The position numbers and the translations under genes were made by a program. From Neurospora tetraspora (lineage: Eukaryota; Ascomycota; Sordariomycetes; Sordariales; Sordariaceae), in contig NW_026944389.1 in NCBI RefSeq assembly GCF_033439725.1, forward strand, positions 1,364,001 through 1,428,000: a stretch of 64,000 bases of DNA. The letters are read 5' to 3'. Positions 35,490 to 47,456 of this stretch are shown here, piece after piece. How positions within the stretch are numbered: position 1 is the stretch's first letter; each line of letters begins with the position of its first letter. The notes below the pieces were generated by a model, which was not told where the DNA came from, did no database searches, and worked only from the letters and a program-made list of their open reading frames with translations.

Positions 35490-38400
35490 CTAGAGTGCTA
35501 TATAGAGTAGTCAAGCTACTCTCCAGCCACTGTATAGCTGGCTGAAATCGATATTTTTATTATCTTTACTATAAATACTATAATTCGTATAAAGTACTAA
35601 AAACTCCTAATATCGATGACAGCGAGTTTAATAATCGATAAAATATAGCCACTACCCTCCAGGCAATATCAATACCCTTAATAGAGCTCTCAACAGCTAT
35701 CATAGTATCCCCAGCACCCTTAACAACTATTATAGTACTCCCAACAATTATTATAATATTTCTAGCACCCTCAATAGCTATACTCCTAGTAGTCCTAGTA
35801 CTCCTAGTACTCCTAGTACTCCTAGTAGTCCTAATACTAATACTCCCAGCAATCCTAATACTCCCAACAATATTACCCTTATTAATCCCAGTCTTAATAT
35901 ACCCTCTAGTCCTAATTCGACTCCTAAAACAATCTCCTATTACTTTAATAATTAAAGGATTTACCCCGCTATAAAGAAATTATTATCGTAGACGATATTT
36001 TTATATATAATAATAACAAGGAATATATCGTTAAAACGATTAATTATTATAAACTATATTAGTTTGCTAATACTCCTATTTTTTTTTTTAATAATATTAA
36101 ACTAGAGAATAACCCTATTGCCTGCGCGCTAAATAGCAAGGCCCCCGTCGAAGTTAGCGATAACGATAACGCTTAAGATTTAATACCTAAAATACAAAAG
36201 CGTACGTAGCGGCCTAATAACAAGGGTACTAATTAAACCCCTAAATTTAATAAGAAGTAAAATTCTAAATATATTTAGACTCTAGTAGCGTAGTATAAAC
36301 TTATTAAATTCACTAAAATTGCCTTCAATTAGAATAAATTCGAAATGATAAAGTCAGGTAAAGGGTTCTTGCGTAATATATACGAGGAGTAGGCAGTTAA
36401 TATAATTAAATAGATCCGTACTAACGAATTTAATAAGGAGAATCGAATAATTTTTATAGACTCCGTTACTAAATAATAGAAGAAATTGAAAAAAAGACTA
36501 AAATAATAGAATAGATAGTATACAGTCGTACTAGCACCTCTTTTAACTTTGAATTTAGTAAAATTTAGTATTTTAATACTTATTAGGATTTATATATTAA
36601 AAAGTAAGGTATTAAAGAGGGTAATTAAATAAAAAGGAACATATTTATTTTACTAGGAAATAAGAAATATAATTTTTTAATAGAAGTACTATATAGAAAG
36701 ACCGTTATTAATTTATAATATCAGTCTATAGAAACTACAATAGGAAACGATTTTGAAGAAACTAAAATAAAGGCGCGTCGTTAAAAAGTAAGAGAGTAAG
36801 CGAATGTTAAACGTAACGAACGTAAAATTAAAATTAACCCCGACCTCGCTTTTAGTAAATTTAGTAATAAAAATACAGAGGCGTTCCCTATTATTAACTA
36901 TACAAAAAGAATTTAGCCCGTAAGGAAAGTAACAATAGGATAGGGTAGCGCCCTTATCACAAAATCGATTAGTTAAGTAGTCAAAACCTTAGGTAACGCG
37001 AAACCCATTAATACCGTTAATATAGAAACGGCCGTAGCGGACTTCTAGAAGAACTATACGAAGGATCTATCGCTTAATACAATATTGGATATTTCCGAAA
37101 AATTTAAGAATAAAAAAAAAATTATCGTTTAGAATACTTTAGAAGCTAGGTTTAAGTCCGCTAAAGTAAAGCGATTTATTAGAATAATTAGAAAGGAGAG
37201 GAGGGTAAAAAGAAGGGCGCACTATAATAATAGCGGTAGTAATTAGAAGTAGAGGAGGGGTGGCGTATAATATAAAGTAAAACGTATAAAATCTTAAAAT
37301 ATTTAAAAATCCAAAAATTTAATATATTAATTATTATCAAATTTATACTCAAGGTTTATAGAAACTACTTCCCCAGATTATTTATAAATAACTTACTATA
37401 TTTAATAACTTATATTTACTAATATAAACTATTTTATTAATCTGAATTTTTAATATCGTATTAATTCCTGTCTTAGTAAAGTCTTTAATACTATAAATTC
37501 AATTCTATAATTATAATCTATATATTTATACCTTATAATTTATATTTATAATTTATACGTTCAACGCATCTTTTTTACATTTATTTCTATATTATTTTCA
37601 ATTATAACTCCTTATTTTCAATTAATCCTTCTATAATAACTAAATACCAACTACGACCTTCAATTGTAAAATTTTAACATTATCTTCTACATACGTATTT
37701 ACTCTTACTTTAGCGGTAGCAAATAAAATTATAAATACTTCCTCCTCTTTATATAATTTTTAATTATATTAATAATAGATAAAACTATATAGTCCCATAA
37801 TAATATATATAAAATCGATTTAAATTAGTAATGGGTATTCTAATACCGATTCCCGTAATAACCTCGCTATACGCTTTAACTAACCGAATACTTACTCAAC
37901 CTTAACGCGACTCTAATTATACCACTTATTATATAACTCCTTCCTAATTTTAGGAATCTTATTGCTAAATACTTCGATTTAATTTTAAAAATAGTATCAG
38001 ATATTAGAGAATAGGATTCTAATACTTCGTTATATTACAAACCCTATATTAGCGAAGTAATACCGGTTAAAAGGGATTTTAAAACCGTATTATAATGCGA
38101 ATCTTAATAACTTCGAATTTTATATAAACCTTTCCACCCCCGCTAATATATAAGAAAGGATTTATTAAATCGAATAATAATAAATACGTTCTAAGAAGTA
38201 AATCCCTTTCTATTATACTAGCGCTATACTTTATTAGTAAATACTTTTATGTAGATATAAATGCTGTCGATAGTACCGATAGCGCTAGTAAACTATTATT
38301 TTACTAAGTTAAATTCGATTTTTAGCGAAATATAATCGTCGTCGAATTATACTACATATATAATATAAAAGCGTATAAAGGCGAACAATATAACGTTAAC

Positions 38401-39145
38401 GATACGGGAAATAGAGGATTGGCCGATCTTAAAGAAGTATACCGCTTACCATTGATTTTTATTAAAAACTACAATCTATAAGAAGATTATAACTTTCAAA
38501 TTTAGAATATAATATTTATTATTACCGATACCGCTATTATTACGCAGCTATATCGTTAAAACTTTATACTCCTCCTTCATTATACGAAAGAGTTTAAAGA
38601 AGTATTTACTAGAGCCGTTAAAAAAGTATTAAGTATAATCATTAGCGGTTTCTAATCCACCCTCGTTATATATATCTATAGTATTATTATTTATTCTACC
38701 GCTAAATAATATAGAAACGGCGGCGATTACCTATATTAAAAAGAGGATTAAGTGATTCTTCCTCTATAAATTGTAATCGGGTTTAACTGCTTCTTCTAGT
38801 AGTATAATAACTAATTTATTAATATCGAAGGTTATTTTACTAGATTGCCTATATAAATTACCGCTATTAGTAAAATATTACGGCCGCTAATATAAATGGT
38901 ATATCTCGAGCTACATAATTACGTATTATATAAGCCCAGTTACCTATATTCTATATGAGAAATCCACCCTCGCCACTCGAAATACCTATATCCTCTCCTC
39001 CTTTTACGTACAAAACCTATTTTAAGGGAGGATAAGGAAATAAATCCCATCCTACAATAATTCTACTATGAATAAAATTAACTTTACCTCTTTAAGAAAT
39101 TATTAAACCTTTCTAAGCACTTGTATAAACTCTATACTCGAGGTA
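35490..39145. mobile_element. RIP-mutated repeat relic, about 3.7 kb, type uncertain
   Basis: Composition changes abruptly to very AT-rich, TpA-dominated sequence with no open frame of useful length on either strand. Normal sequence resumes near 39145. This is the signature of repeat-induced point mutation (C to T, mainly at CpA) acting on a duplicated element. Near the left edge, two hairpins (35504-35522 and 35524-35544) precede the AT-rich body. Positions 35650-35930 still show degenerate plus-frame repeats rich in Ser, Thr, Pro and Asn codons. No long terminal repeats or long inverted repeats are visible at the ends by eye. No transposase or polymerase motif could be read through the mutations. 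A Helitron-like left end is discussed among the findings. Confidence 0.75.
35650..35930 (+). repeat. Degenerate Ser/Thr/Pro/Asn-coding tandem repeats within the relic
   Basis: One forward frame reads through repeated units of the kind S-T-L-N-N-Y-x-S-T-P, then a run of TPS/SPS triplets (ACTCCTAGT repeats at about 35785-35835). The frame ends at a TAA near 35954. This looks like a leftover of a low-complexity coding segment of the ancestral element. Confidence 0.5.
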
Positions 39146-40317
39146 CGAGGTGGGTTTTGTGTATATGTCCCCCGATGGATACGAACTGAAAAGGGCTCCA
39201 TTTTGCGGTCAAAAGAGGGAAAGTCAGTTCCTCGCTAAAATTAAGCGAGTGTATATATCCCCCTCTGCCCTCTCCCCCAAAGGTGTACGCTCGACCGGAT
39301 CAGGCCCTTGGGCAGTGGAAACTCTGACTGTCTCGAAATATTCAATCATCTGGCATCACGATGCATGGCAACTTGGGGTTAGTGACAAAGATTTACTCAC
39401 CGTCTCCTCCCTATTATGGATCTGGGAAACCAGGCCCGACAGGTTTTTCAAGTCACAAGAACGGTTGGCAAATCTCACAAGGGCCTCAAGGGGAAGCTCA
39501 GCTATCCCAAGTCCGACTTCCGAGCAAAGTCCAGTGTCATTGGGCTCCAAGTGGACCAGATGGGGACCTTGGGGTGGACTACTACAGTGGGCATCCTCCA
39601 CATTCAGTCACGCATTGTTAGTCCGTTGACGAACGTCTTCACGATGCTTCCAAGCGTTCCAGGCTCGATGAAAATCCACGTTTATCCGTATAATTAGAGG
39701 GCCAACAAGGTATCGCGCTGGATCCGTCTTAGGAAGCTGTCAAGTGACGGCCCTTATCATGCGATTCATCATGCCTCGGTCGCAAATCGGCCGGACCCGG
39801 TATGGGCTTCACATGCCGCCCCCGAGTGGCCTGTATACTGTGAATCTGACCTCATACCAAAACTACATAATGTCATAGTCCTACGGGCTGTTTGCTCTGT
39901 CTGTTCTCGTAGATTCCTACTTTTGAAACAAATCGGCTTGATTCTCGTCTGTCTTGACATCCTACTACTACGGCACCCTACCGCCTAGACACACCATCCT
40001 ACACAACAACTACCCACAAGACCAATCGCACAGTCCGTGTTAGTCACGACTTGCAAACCTGGACCAGAGTGCTACGATCCCCAGCTTCTAGCCAGAAAGA
40101 AACCAGTCATCTTCCCGCCCTTCCGTACAGGCTGAAGAGCTAAAAGGAGAACCGCTTACCGACCGTTGAACCTTCCTTGTTCGACCCGAACTTCTGGCCA
40201 GATCCGACCGAGTCTGCTGATTGTAACCCCCCGAAACTTTGGCCTGTTCAATCCCCCGTCCGTTGTCGGTGTATCAACATACCTCTACCGAAACCGCCTC
40301 ATATACAAACAGACAAG
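39146..40317. other. Intergenic region, aspartate aminotransferase promoter
   Basis: Base composition returns to normal directly after the RIP-mutated block. Overlapping frames at 39150-39697 have no domain, and no intact gene is supported. The pyrimidine-rich stretch from about 40130 is probably the leader of the aminotransferase gene. Confidence 0.5.
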
Positions 40318-42098
40318 ATGGCGCCTGCCTCGAGTTTATTGCTTGCTGCCGCTCCCGCTCCTCACGCCCACACTTCCTTCTCCTCCCACCACACACCAAC
40401 GTCATCGTCAAATCGCACAACCATTACCAACACCAACCCTACCACCACCTCTTCTACTCCCCTCCTCAGAATCCAGACCATCGCCAAACACATGGCGCTG
40501 CCACAAACAACAAGTTTCCCCGCCCAGGTGGTGCCTCAAGCCCCCGAGGATCCTCTCTTTGGGTTGGCGAGAGCTTTCAAGGCGGACACAAGTCCCCAAA
40601 AGGTTGATTTGGTACGTTGCTTTGCGTCGCGTGGTGCAACTATCACAGCAATTGCTAACTTGCTGCTTCCAGGGCATTGGCGCGTACAGAGATGAGAATG
40701 CGAAGCCGTGGGTATTACCAGTTGTCAAGAAGGTGAGTTTCACTTTATTTCTATTTCACTTCCATCTGGCCATGTGGCGCAATGGAGTTCCCGTCAGTTC
40801 CATCGTGAGAACTGTCAATCCGGGGAAGCCTGTAGGCGTTTGGGCGGGATAGGGTGGTCCCCGCCCTGAAGCTAGGCACCTTGTGCGACATACAGAACCC
40901 CTCATTTGGACCCCTCCTCCACCTTCCAGGGCACTTACAGCTCTCCCTGCACTATCGCCATCATCACCGTCGTGCAGCAAACAGAACACTAACTTCCTAA
41001 AAAAAACAGGCGGATGAAATCATACGAAATGACCCCGAAGCCAACCACGAATACCTCCCCATCGCCGGTCTCGCTTCCTTTACCAGCAAAGCCGCCGAGA
41101 TCGTTCTCGGTGCCTCCGCTCCCGCCATCGCCGAGGGGCGCGTCGCCTCGATCCAGACCATCTCCGGCACCGGCGCCTGCCATCTCGGCGGTCTCTTCCT
41201 CTCGCGCTTCTACAACCCGTACGGCAATGCCTCCAAGAAGCCCACCGTCTACCTCAGCAACCCAACATGGGCCAACCACAACCAGATCTTCTCCAATGTC
41301 GGCCTCCCCATCGCCCAGTACCCTTACTTCGACAAGAAGACCAGGGGCCTCGACATCGTCGGCATGAAGAAGGCCCTCTCTGACGCCCCCGAGCGCTCCA
41401 TCATCCTCCTCCACGCCTGCGCCCACAACCCCACCGGCGTCGACCCTACGCCCGCCCAGTGGCGCGAGATCGCCGAGATCATGGCCGCCAAGGGCCACTT
41501 CCCCTTCTTCGACACCGCCTACCAGGGTTTCGCCTCGGGCGACCTCGACCGGGACGCCGCCGCCATCCGGCTCTTCGTCGAGCTCGGCTTCGAGCTCGTA
41601 ATCGCCCAATCCTTCGCCAAGAACTTTGGTCTCTACGGTGAACGCGCCGGCTGCTTCCACTTCGTCTCCGCCCCTTCGTTGGACGCCGCGTCCGTGACCA
41701 CCCGCGTGGCCTCCCAGCTCACCCTACTCCAGCGCTCCGAGATTTCCAACCCGCCCATCTACGGCGCCAAGGTGGCCTCGATCGTGCTCAACGACCCCGC
41801 GCTCTTCGCCGAGTGGAAGGAGAACCTGCGCACCATGTCGGGCCGCATTATCGACATGAGGAAAGCTCTGCGGGCCAAGCTCGAGGAGCTGGGCACCCCG
41901 GGGACGTGGAATCACATTACCGACCAGATCGGCATGTTCTCGTTTACCGGGTTGAATGAGAACCAGGTGGCTAAGATCAGGGAGGAGTTCCATATTTACA
42001 TGACCAAGAACGGGCGCATCAGCATGGCCGGTCTAAATACGCGGAACGTGGATTACGTTGCGGGAGCGGTAGATAAGGTTGTTAGGGAGGTGCAGTAG
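40318..42098 (+). CDS. Aspartate aminotransferase (class I PLP enzyme)
   Basis: Exchanges the amino group between aspartate/2-oxoglutarate and oxaloacetate/glutamate. Exons are 40318-40611, 40673-40732 and 41010-42098; introns are 61 and 277 nt. From the ATG at 40318 the product is 480 aa; from an in-frame ATG at 40492 it is 422 aa, close to cytosolic AATs. The core reads as the cytosolic type: VDLGIGAYRDENAKPWVLP, NHEYLPIAGL, NPTWANH, HACAHNPTGVDPT and SFAKNFGLYGER, whose Lys (322 long form, 264 short form) binds PLP. The first 58 residues of the long form are rich in Ala/Ser/Thr/His, contain Arg/Lys and no Asp or Glu, like a mitochondrial presequence. Both ATGs have good contexts. The long form is listed; which is used is unresolved. 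Confidence 0.93.
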
Positions 42099-43580
42099 AC
42101 CCTGTTTACCTCTCTACTTTATTTTCTGCTCCAGGTCTTTATTATTCTTTGGACATGTCTCTTACTTTTTCTTGTTCTCTGCTTTTCCCTTTTCGTCAAC
42201 GAATAAGCGGTTGTCAGGTTGTCATGCTGTCTGTCTGCTTGGGGATAAGCGAAGATTACAGCTATCTTTTCTTTTATCATTACTACGGGTTGTGTTTGCT
42301 GGTTGTTGGTGGGATATTATATGGTAACGAGGTCCAAGATGCCTCATGGGTATTACTTGCTGCTGAATGGCAACAGTCACGGGGAGGTTGGGAGACACAG
42401 TACCTATCGATACTTAAGAGGATTGATAGGACAGAGGCACACTAGATATTTACGTGCTCGAATGGTTAATCAAAATATTTGGTTTGTTTTTGGTCCTTGC
42501 GGACTTTCTGATCCGTCAAACTATTGTTCCTTTCTTCGTCCCTTGACTTGTGTGTGATGTGACTGGTAAAGCCTTTGGTTCCACTCAGCCCCTGACATGA
42601 AGTAAACAAACTGTAGGAGGATATCCACAACTGAGGACGGGTACGTACGGTCATGATCAACATTACTCACTATATGGAAGACTGGCTGATCTCTAAACTG
42701 ACACCGCAATGCCCACCAATCTCACTTGTGTACCGGCCCCAGAACTGTGCACAATCCCGTATAAACTCATCAAACTCGCCTATCCGTTCTGCCACGCTGC
42801 TCTGGGATAAGGCAACTAGACGGCCGATGAAGCACATTCGCAGATGCTGTAAAATGCTAGGGAACGCAGGGGATCTGGTGGAAGTCTATGTGTTTCTGTC
42901 GACCCTGAATTCTTTGTAACTGTTTTGGCGTACCCAAGCCTGTAACTGTCTATATGGGCATCACCAAGTCTTATAAGCACAGAACGGACAGACGAGTTTG
43001 ATGAGTTTATACGGTATAGGCTGTATCTAAAGTGCTACACAAAATCCGCTGTTATCGCTTGCAACTCATCACCATAATCCCTCGCTAAGTTACTCCCAAC
43101 CCCAATCCATATCCTGCACCGTCTGCGCCCTTTCGTCTACTTTTCCACCTTTCAACCGACCGGTGAGCCCTTCCGCCCAGTGACCATCTTCCTTCTCCTA
43201 TACTGCCGTGACACAACGATCCAAAATTCCTCACCAACCGAACGTGTTTCCAACGGTGATCCTGCCCGTTTACCCGGATGCCATACCCCCAACACGCTCC
43301 ATGGTTGAAAGCATCCATATCGGGTACTTCAATGTTCATGCTGATGTATTGGTTAGCGAAATTCTGAAGACGACACCAGAGACATCTGTGGGGTTGGGAC
43401 AGGGGAGGAAGTTCGACGGCCACGACAAATGAGACAGAGCCACTCGTCAACCGTCCTTGCTCGATACAAGTAGGAAGGCCCCCATTACCCTGAGAGGTAG
43501 ACAGCATCGCTTGATCCGGAGTGTACTGTGTATATGTGCTTTGATGTCGGGAATCTTTCAATGACAAAACCCACCGATGA
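42099..43580. other. Convergent intergenic region
   Basis: Presumed 3' UTRs of the aminotransferase (+) and the unrecognised gene (-). A minus-strand frame at 43085-43567 lies downstream of the latter but has no ATG at its start, so it is not called. Confidence 0.5.
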
Positions 43581-44357
43581 TTAGTTATTTCGTTCCGCCA
43601 TTCGCATCAGCCCTTCACGAGTTATCACTTCCAAGGAATTTATAGGAGGCACAAAACCTCTGAGATCGATAAACAGCCTCTCGTCGTCAGCGTCCCGAAG
43701 CCACATCAAGGTGTGTGGCCAGAACCATGCCATCGTCGCACCATGCCGTGGCCCTTCGCCAAACCCCATGCCTATGATGGGGCCGAGGTTTAATAATATG
43801 GGTTCGTAAAGTCCCGCCATGTGCCTATTCATGTCATGATTATTGAGGATAATACCTTCGATGTATCTGTATAGTCGATAACCGAACCGGAGCGTGGGTT
43901 TGATCAACCTGATCAGGAGTGGATAGCATGGGAGTATCCCCAGACGGGGGTAGCCGAAGCAGGGGCATGGGACTAGGTCTACTAGGTCGTGGTACATAGT
44001 ATGACCTCGAGGTCGATCTCGATCTCCTCGAATTCTATCGTCAACTGCCAGCTCCGTCCGAAGTAACGAGTTGAAAAGTATTTGCTCAAGGACCATGATG
44101 TTATGGTTGCGTTCGACGAAGCTGGACACGGTGTCCGGGTTGCGTACGGTGAAGCGCCCGCGTAGGGAAAGGTAGTGCGTAGTTATCGGAAAACTGAAAT
44201 TGTCCACTGTTGCAAATAGGTAGAACGCCAGGACCTGGGCGGCAGTGAAGAAGACAGTGCCGGTTACTTTCGACGATGGTGACTTCCACGCATTTGCAAT
44301 ATTCACTGTCGAGCATACATGGTGAAGGATGTTCGAGGATATTTGACTAAGCGACAT
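43581..44357 (-). CDS. Hypothetical protein, 258 aa
   Basis: I do not recognise this family. The start at 44357 is an ATG in the near-ideal context CAAAATGTCG. The frame runs to a TAA at 43581 without an obvious intron. An uncharged hydrophobic stretch near residues 30-50 (VTGTVFFTAAQVLAFYLF) could be a membrane segment. The rest has mixed charge: a NHDMNRHMAGLYEPILLNLG segment, a W-rich MAWFWPHTLMWLRD patch and a C-terminal DLRGFVPPINSLEVITREG. It is the sort of protein often restricted to Sordariales. It could be lineage-specific or part of a longer, misread gene. The same-strand neighbour upstream is the Ufe1-type SNARE gene. Confidence 0.55.
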   Translation of the reverse strand: MSLSQISSNILHHVCSTVNIANAWKSPSSKVTGTVFFTAAQVLAFYLFATVDNFSFPITTHYLSLRGRFTVRNPDTVSSFVERNHNIMVLEQILFNSLLRTELAVDDRIRGDRDRPRGHTMYHDLVDLVPCPCFGYPRLGILPCYPLLIRLIKPTLRFGYRLYRYIEGIILNNHDMNRHMAGLYEPILLNLGPIIGMGFGEGPRHGATMAWFWPHTLMWLRDADDERLFIDLRGFVPPINSLEVITREGLMRMAERNN

Positions 44358-45114
44358 TTTGAACGGGATGTTGACACAACTGTTTTGGAAAATCGAAGAG
44401 AAGTTGAAGCTGGCCTTCCTGTAACAGGAACGCGTGCGTGGGCGGTCGGAAGCGAGGGCTTCGATAACGACGAGAGTATAGTAGTCGTGGTCACCTGCTC
44501 GTAATCGATTAGATTTTGATCGGCAAAGATCTCCTTGGAAGACACTTACAGGCACTTTTCACTTTGATTCAGCTTGCTCCGAATGCTGGTGTCCATGTGT
44601 ACTCGGAAGAACTTGATCTACCACTGCTGGATGATTGACGGCGGCAGCAGCGTGATGCAGAATGGGATCCGAAATGGAAGGAATAAGCAGAACCAGATGA
44701 GAAGAGTCCAATAAGCCCCGAAATAACAAGCGTTCCCGGTGATGAGGATGGGGTCGACGTCGAGGAGTAGATGATACTTGGTACATCTGAACAAGTCAAA
44801 GTTGACACGGCTTGGTGAAGGGGGAATAAGACATGATTTATCAGATGAGGATTATGAGTACTAGTTGGGCAAGCGTCGAGGAAGGAAGGGACATGTGGTT
44901 TCTGATGATGGCAACACAAGAAGCTCCTGCACTTTGCAGGTTGAGGGTAAGACAAACTGGAAACAACAACTGCCAACACAGTCGAGTTAACGCAGAAGGA
45001 TGTAGTCAGTGGGAGAAGTAACGATGGAGTAAAATCAGTAAGTGGCTTCCATTTCAACCCGAATTTTGATCAAGCGCTTGCCGCCTATGATCCGAATTGC
45101 GGAAACCAACGATC
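44358..45114. other. Intergenic region between two minus-strand genes
   Basis: Promoter of the hypothetical gene and 3' region of the SNARE gene. A minus-strand frame at 44569-45057 has no ATG at its start and no domain. Confidence 0.5.
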
Positions 45115-46307
45115 TTAAATGATCAGATCCCATATAACAAGGAAAGCGCAGAGTCCAGTAGCAGCAAAGAAGGTATACCGAGCTGGACTGGCCCTGTTAG
45201 TGCTCTTCTTGAGCTCCTTGTTACCCCTGTCGACGCCCTCCGTGGTTTCGAAGGACTCAGCAACAAGCTGGTCAATATGCGCCGATTGAGTCGTGAGGTT
45301 GCTAACCAGCATGTTTTGTAGTTCGGAAATCTCGAGGAGTGATTGTTCGGCGGCCCTGTAACGCAATTAGCCCCTGATACAAATCTGGATAGTCCTCCTT
45401 TCTAGACATGCTCCATACCTGACTTTGTCCAGCGTGCTTTCAAAGTGCTTCACCATATCCTGATTCCCTTTCTCGAACATTTGTATTTGTTCGTCCGTCA
45501 GGTCTTCTGTAGGCAGCGACGATTTTCTCTCGTGCTCATCCACAGGCAGATGAGAGGCATTCCCCTGGGCCACGCTTCCGGACCGCCTCCGTGAGCCAAA
45601 GTCGTTTCCAGCACCAAATCCAGCACTGCTCCTCGCCTTGGCCAATACGCTCCTGTTCTTTTCCATCTCCCGTGTTAACCTGGTCTCCATCATAGCTTGC
45701 TGTGTCCTTGCTGTCTCCTGCAGGCGCTGCCTCAAGTACCAGATAACACTCTCGCGATGTGCGCCCAGCTGACGGGCAACGGCCTCGGCAGCAGCATGTT
45801 CTTTGCTCTTTGAGCTTCCTACCGGGCCACCGCCAGCAGCCCAGGATCCCAATGCGCCAAGCCCGCGGGCATATTTCTTCTGGATCAGGGCAGTCTCGGT
45901 GCTCTGGCGCAGCTGCTCGGCGTCCTCGAGGGCGCGAATGCGGGCATTGAGGTCGCGCAGTGTCGCTTTGGCATTGGCATCGATCTCCTCGCGGTCGCGA
46001 TCGCTAAGGTAGACTGGCTGGGAAGAGCCGTTACGAGCGGATGTGTGAAGGTGTGTCTTGCGCGGAGCAGCAGTCGAGAGGTAGGCTTGGCGAAGATTGC
46101 GAAGCTCGGAGTGTAATTGGGCGACAAGAGTGGTCTGAGCATGTACGTTAGGATAGTTCCGTGGAGATGTCAGGAGTGGAGGGAATGGCTTACAATTCTG
46201 TAAGCCTCCTTCAGGAACTCGTCGGCGGTATCAGTAGTAAAGGGCTTTGTGGGAGGTGCATCGTGGCCTTTGAGGAGCTCGTTGAAGGTGGAGGTAAGGT
46301 CCGCCAT
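45115..46307 (-). CDS. ER t-SNARE, syntaxin-18/Ufe1 type
   Basis: A 356-aa tail-anchored Qa-SNARE expected on the endoplasmic reticulum, where it receives COPI vesicles from the Golgi. Minus-strand exons are 46307-46194, 46134-45419 and 45355-45115; introns start GTAAGC and GTATGG, and the first has a CTAAC branch. The N-terminal MADLTSTFNELLK fits the syntaxin-18 N-domain. Predicted helices follow, including ALEDAEQLRQ and VIWYLRQRLQETARTQQAMMETRL. The SNARE segment (about residues 277-335) includes SLLEISELQNMLVSNL and AHIDQLV, aligning with the syntaxin-18 core. The final hydrophobic segment FFAATGLCAFLVIWDLII is the C-terminal membrane anchor. The linker around residues 200-260 is Ser/Arg-rich and probably flexible. 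Confidence 0.85.
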
Positions 46308-46931
46308 GATGTCTTGAAGTTGGGGGCTTTGTATTAAGAATTATGGCTGATATAGTGTATTTAGAGAGCACCTTGTCATGCAGGTCCGGAATTAGTTCCC
46401 GAGGCCATCAAGGTGTCACGATGTCAGAGGGAAGTTGAACTTGGAGACGGGACGATCCCATGCTGCCGCTGCTGTAGCTCAACGTGGCTGGAATGACGCC
46501 AAGCGATGACGGAGTGCATCGACGACGAGCAGTGGCTGATGCTTGATGTGGCTTTGGCATCAGGCGTAAATTCCGTGCCTGCCAAGAACACCAAGATGCC
46601 AAGATGCGCGTCTTGCCGTTGTGGGGTGTCGTTGGGCCCCGACCGGAGCGGGAAAACGGCAAAAACGGCACCGATGTCGTCAAGCTCGGTGTTATTTCCG
46701 CCGTTTCGGCAACTTTTGCATTTTCATATCATTCCTACAGACAAACTCCAATTCAAGATTCCAAAACTGATAGAATCGATATTGCCGCAAAGAGAGCAGT
46801 GGTACAAAAGTGGAGAGTTGTCGTATCGAGGTATTCGTACGTTGATATGAACGGACGTTGAGTTAATCTGTTGACCACGGGCACGGTGTCAAGTGTAAAC
46901 ATGACATCTCCATTGAATGCTTTGTGCTCTA
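46308..46931. other. SNARE gene promoter up to the MITE
   Basis: Upstream region of the minus-strand SNARE gene. No gene is seen; a TA dinucleotide at 46930-46931 forms the boundary with the adjacent inverted-repeat element. Confidence 0.55.
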
Positions 46932-47028
46932 CTTGGGGGGTTCTGGGCGCCAAGCTTTCTTTCCCCCCTACTCGTTAAGTAGGGGGTAGCGAAAATCTAG
47001 GACAGGTTTTTATTTTGGGACATCTGAA
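46932..47028 (+). repeat. Left terminal inverted repeat of the MITE
   Basis: Pairs with 47457-47553 and contains an internal hairpin at 46964-46986. Confidence 0.88.
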
Positions 47029-47456
47029 ATGTTAGCGTTCACCACAGAAAATTGTTAGCGACAATCGCGATGAACCATTCAACCACGAAACCATTTTTTA
47101 AAAATCTGAAAAAAGTCAGGAAGCAAAAGGAAGTATTCAAGAAGGCATCCTCAAAGTTGCATCAATTTTGAATGAGGCGTTGGTGAGAAAACGCGAGCGC
47201 TCTCTCTTTTGCTGTTAAAATGTCGGTTCGGTTTGGCGGTTGGTGCAACTAAGAAACGACGACATTGGTGGTTGATAGAGATTCCGGAAGCAACCAATTA
47301 CTCAATTTCCTAGATGAAGTCTCCAAACTTTGAGATGCAATTCCTCTATGTTGGGTATTGCTTCCAAAATTTTCCTAGAATTTTAGAAAATAGTGGTGGT
47401 TGAAATGGTTCCCGTTCAATGCTATACTAACAGGTTTCTTGGTCTTTTGGCGCCAG

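Noticed and set aside
43085-43567. 160-codon minus-strand frame
   Set aside because: First codon is TTG and no ATG lies near the start. Probably the 3' region of the hypothetical gene.
44569-45057. 162-codon minus-strand frame
   Set aside because: No ATG at the start, low-complexity Ser/Pro content, no domain.
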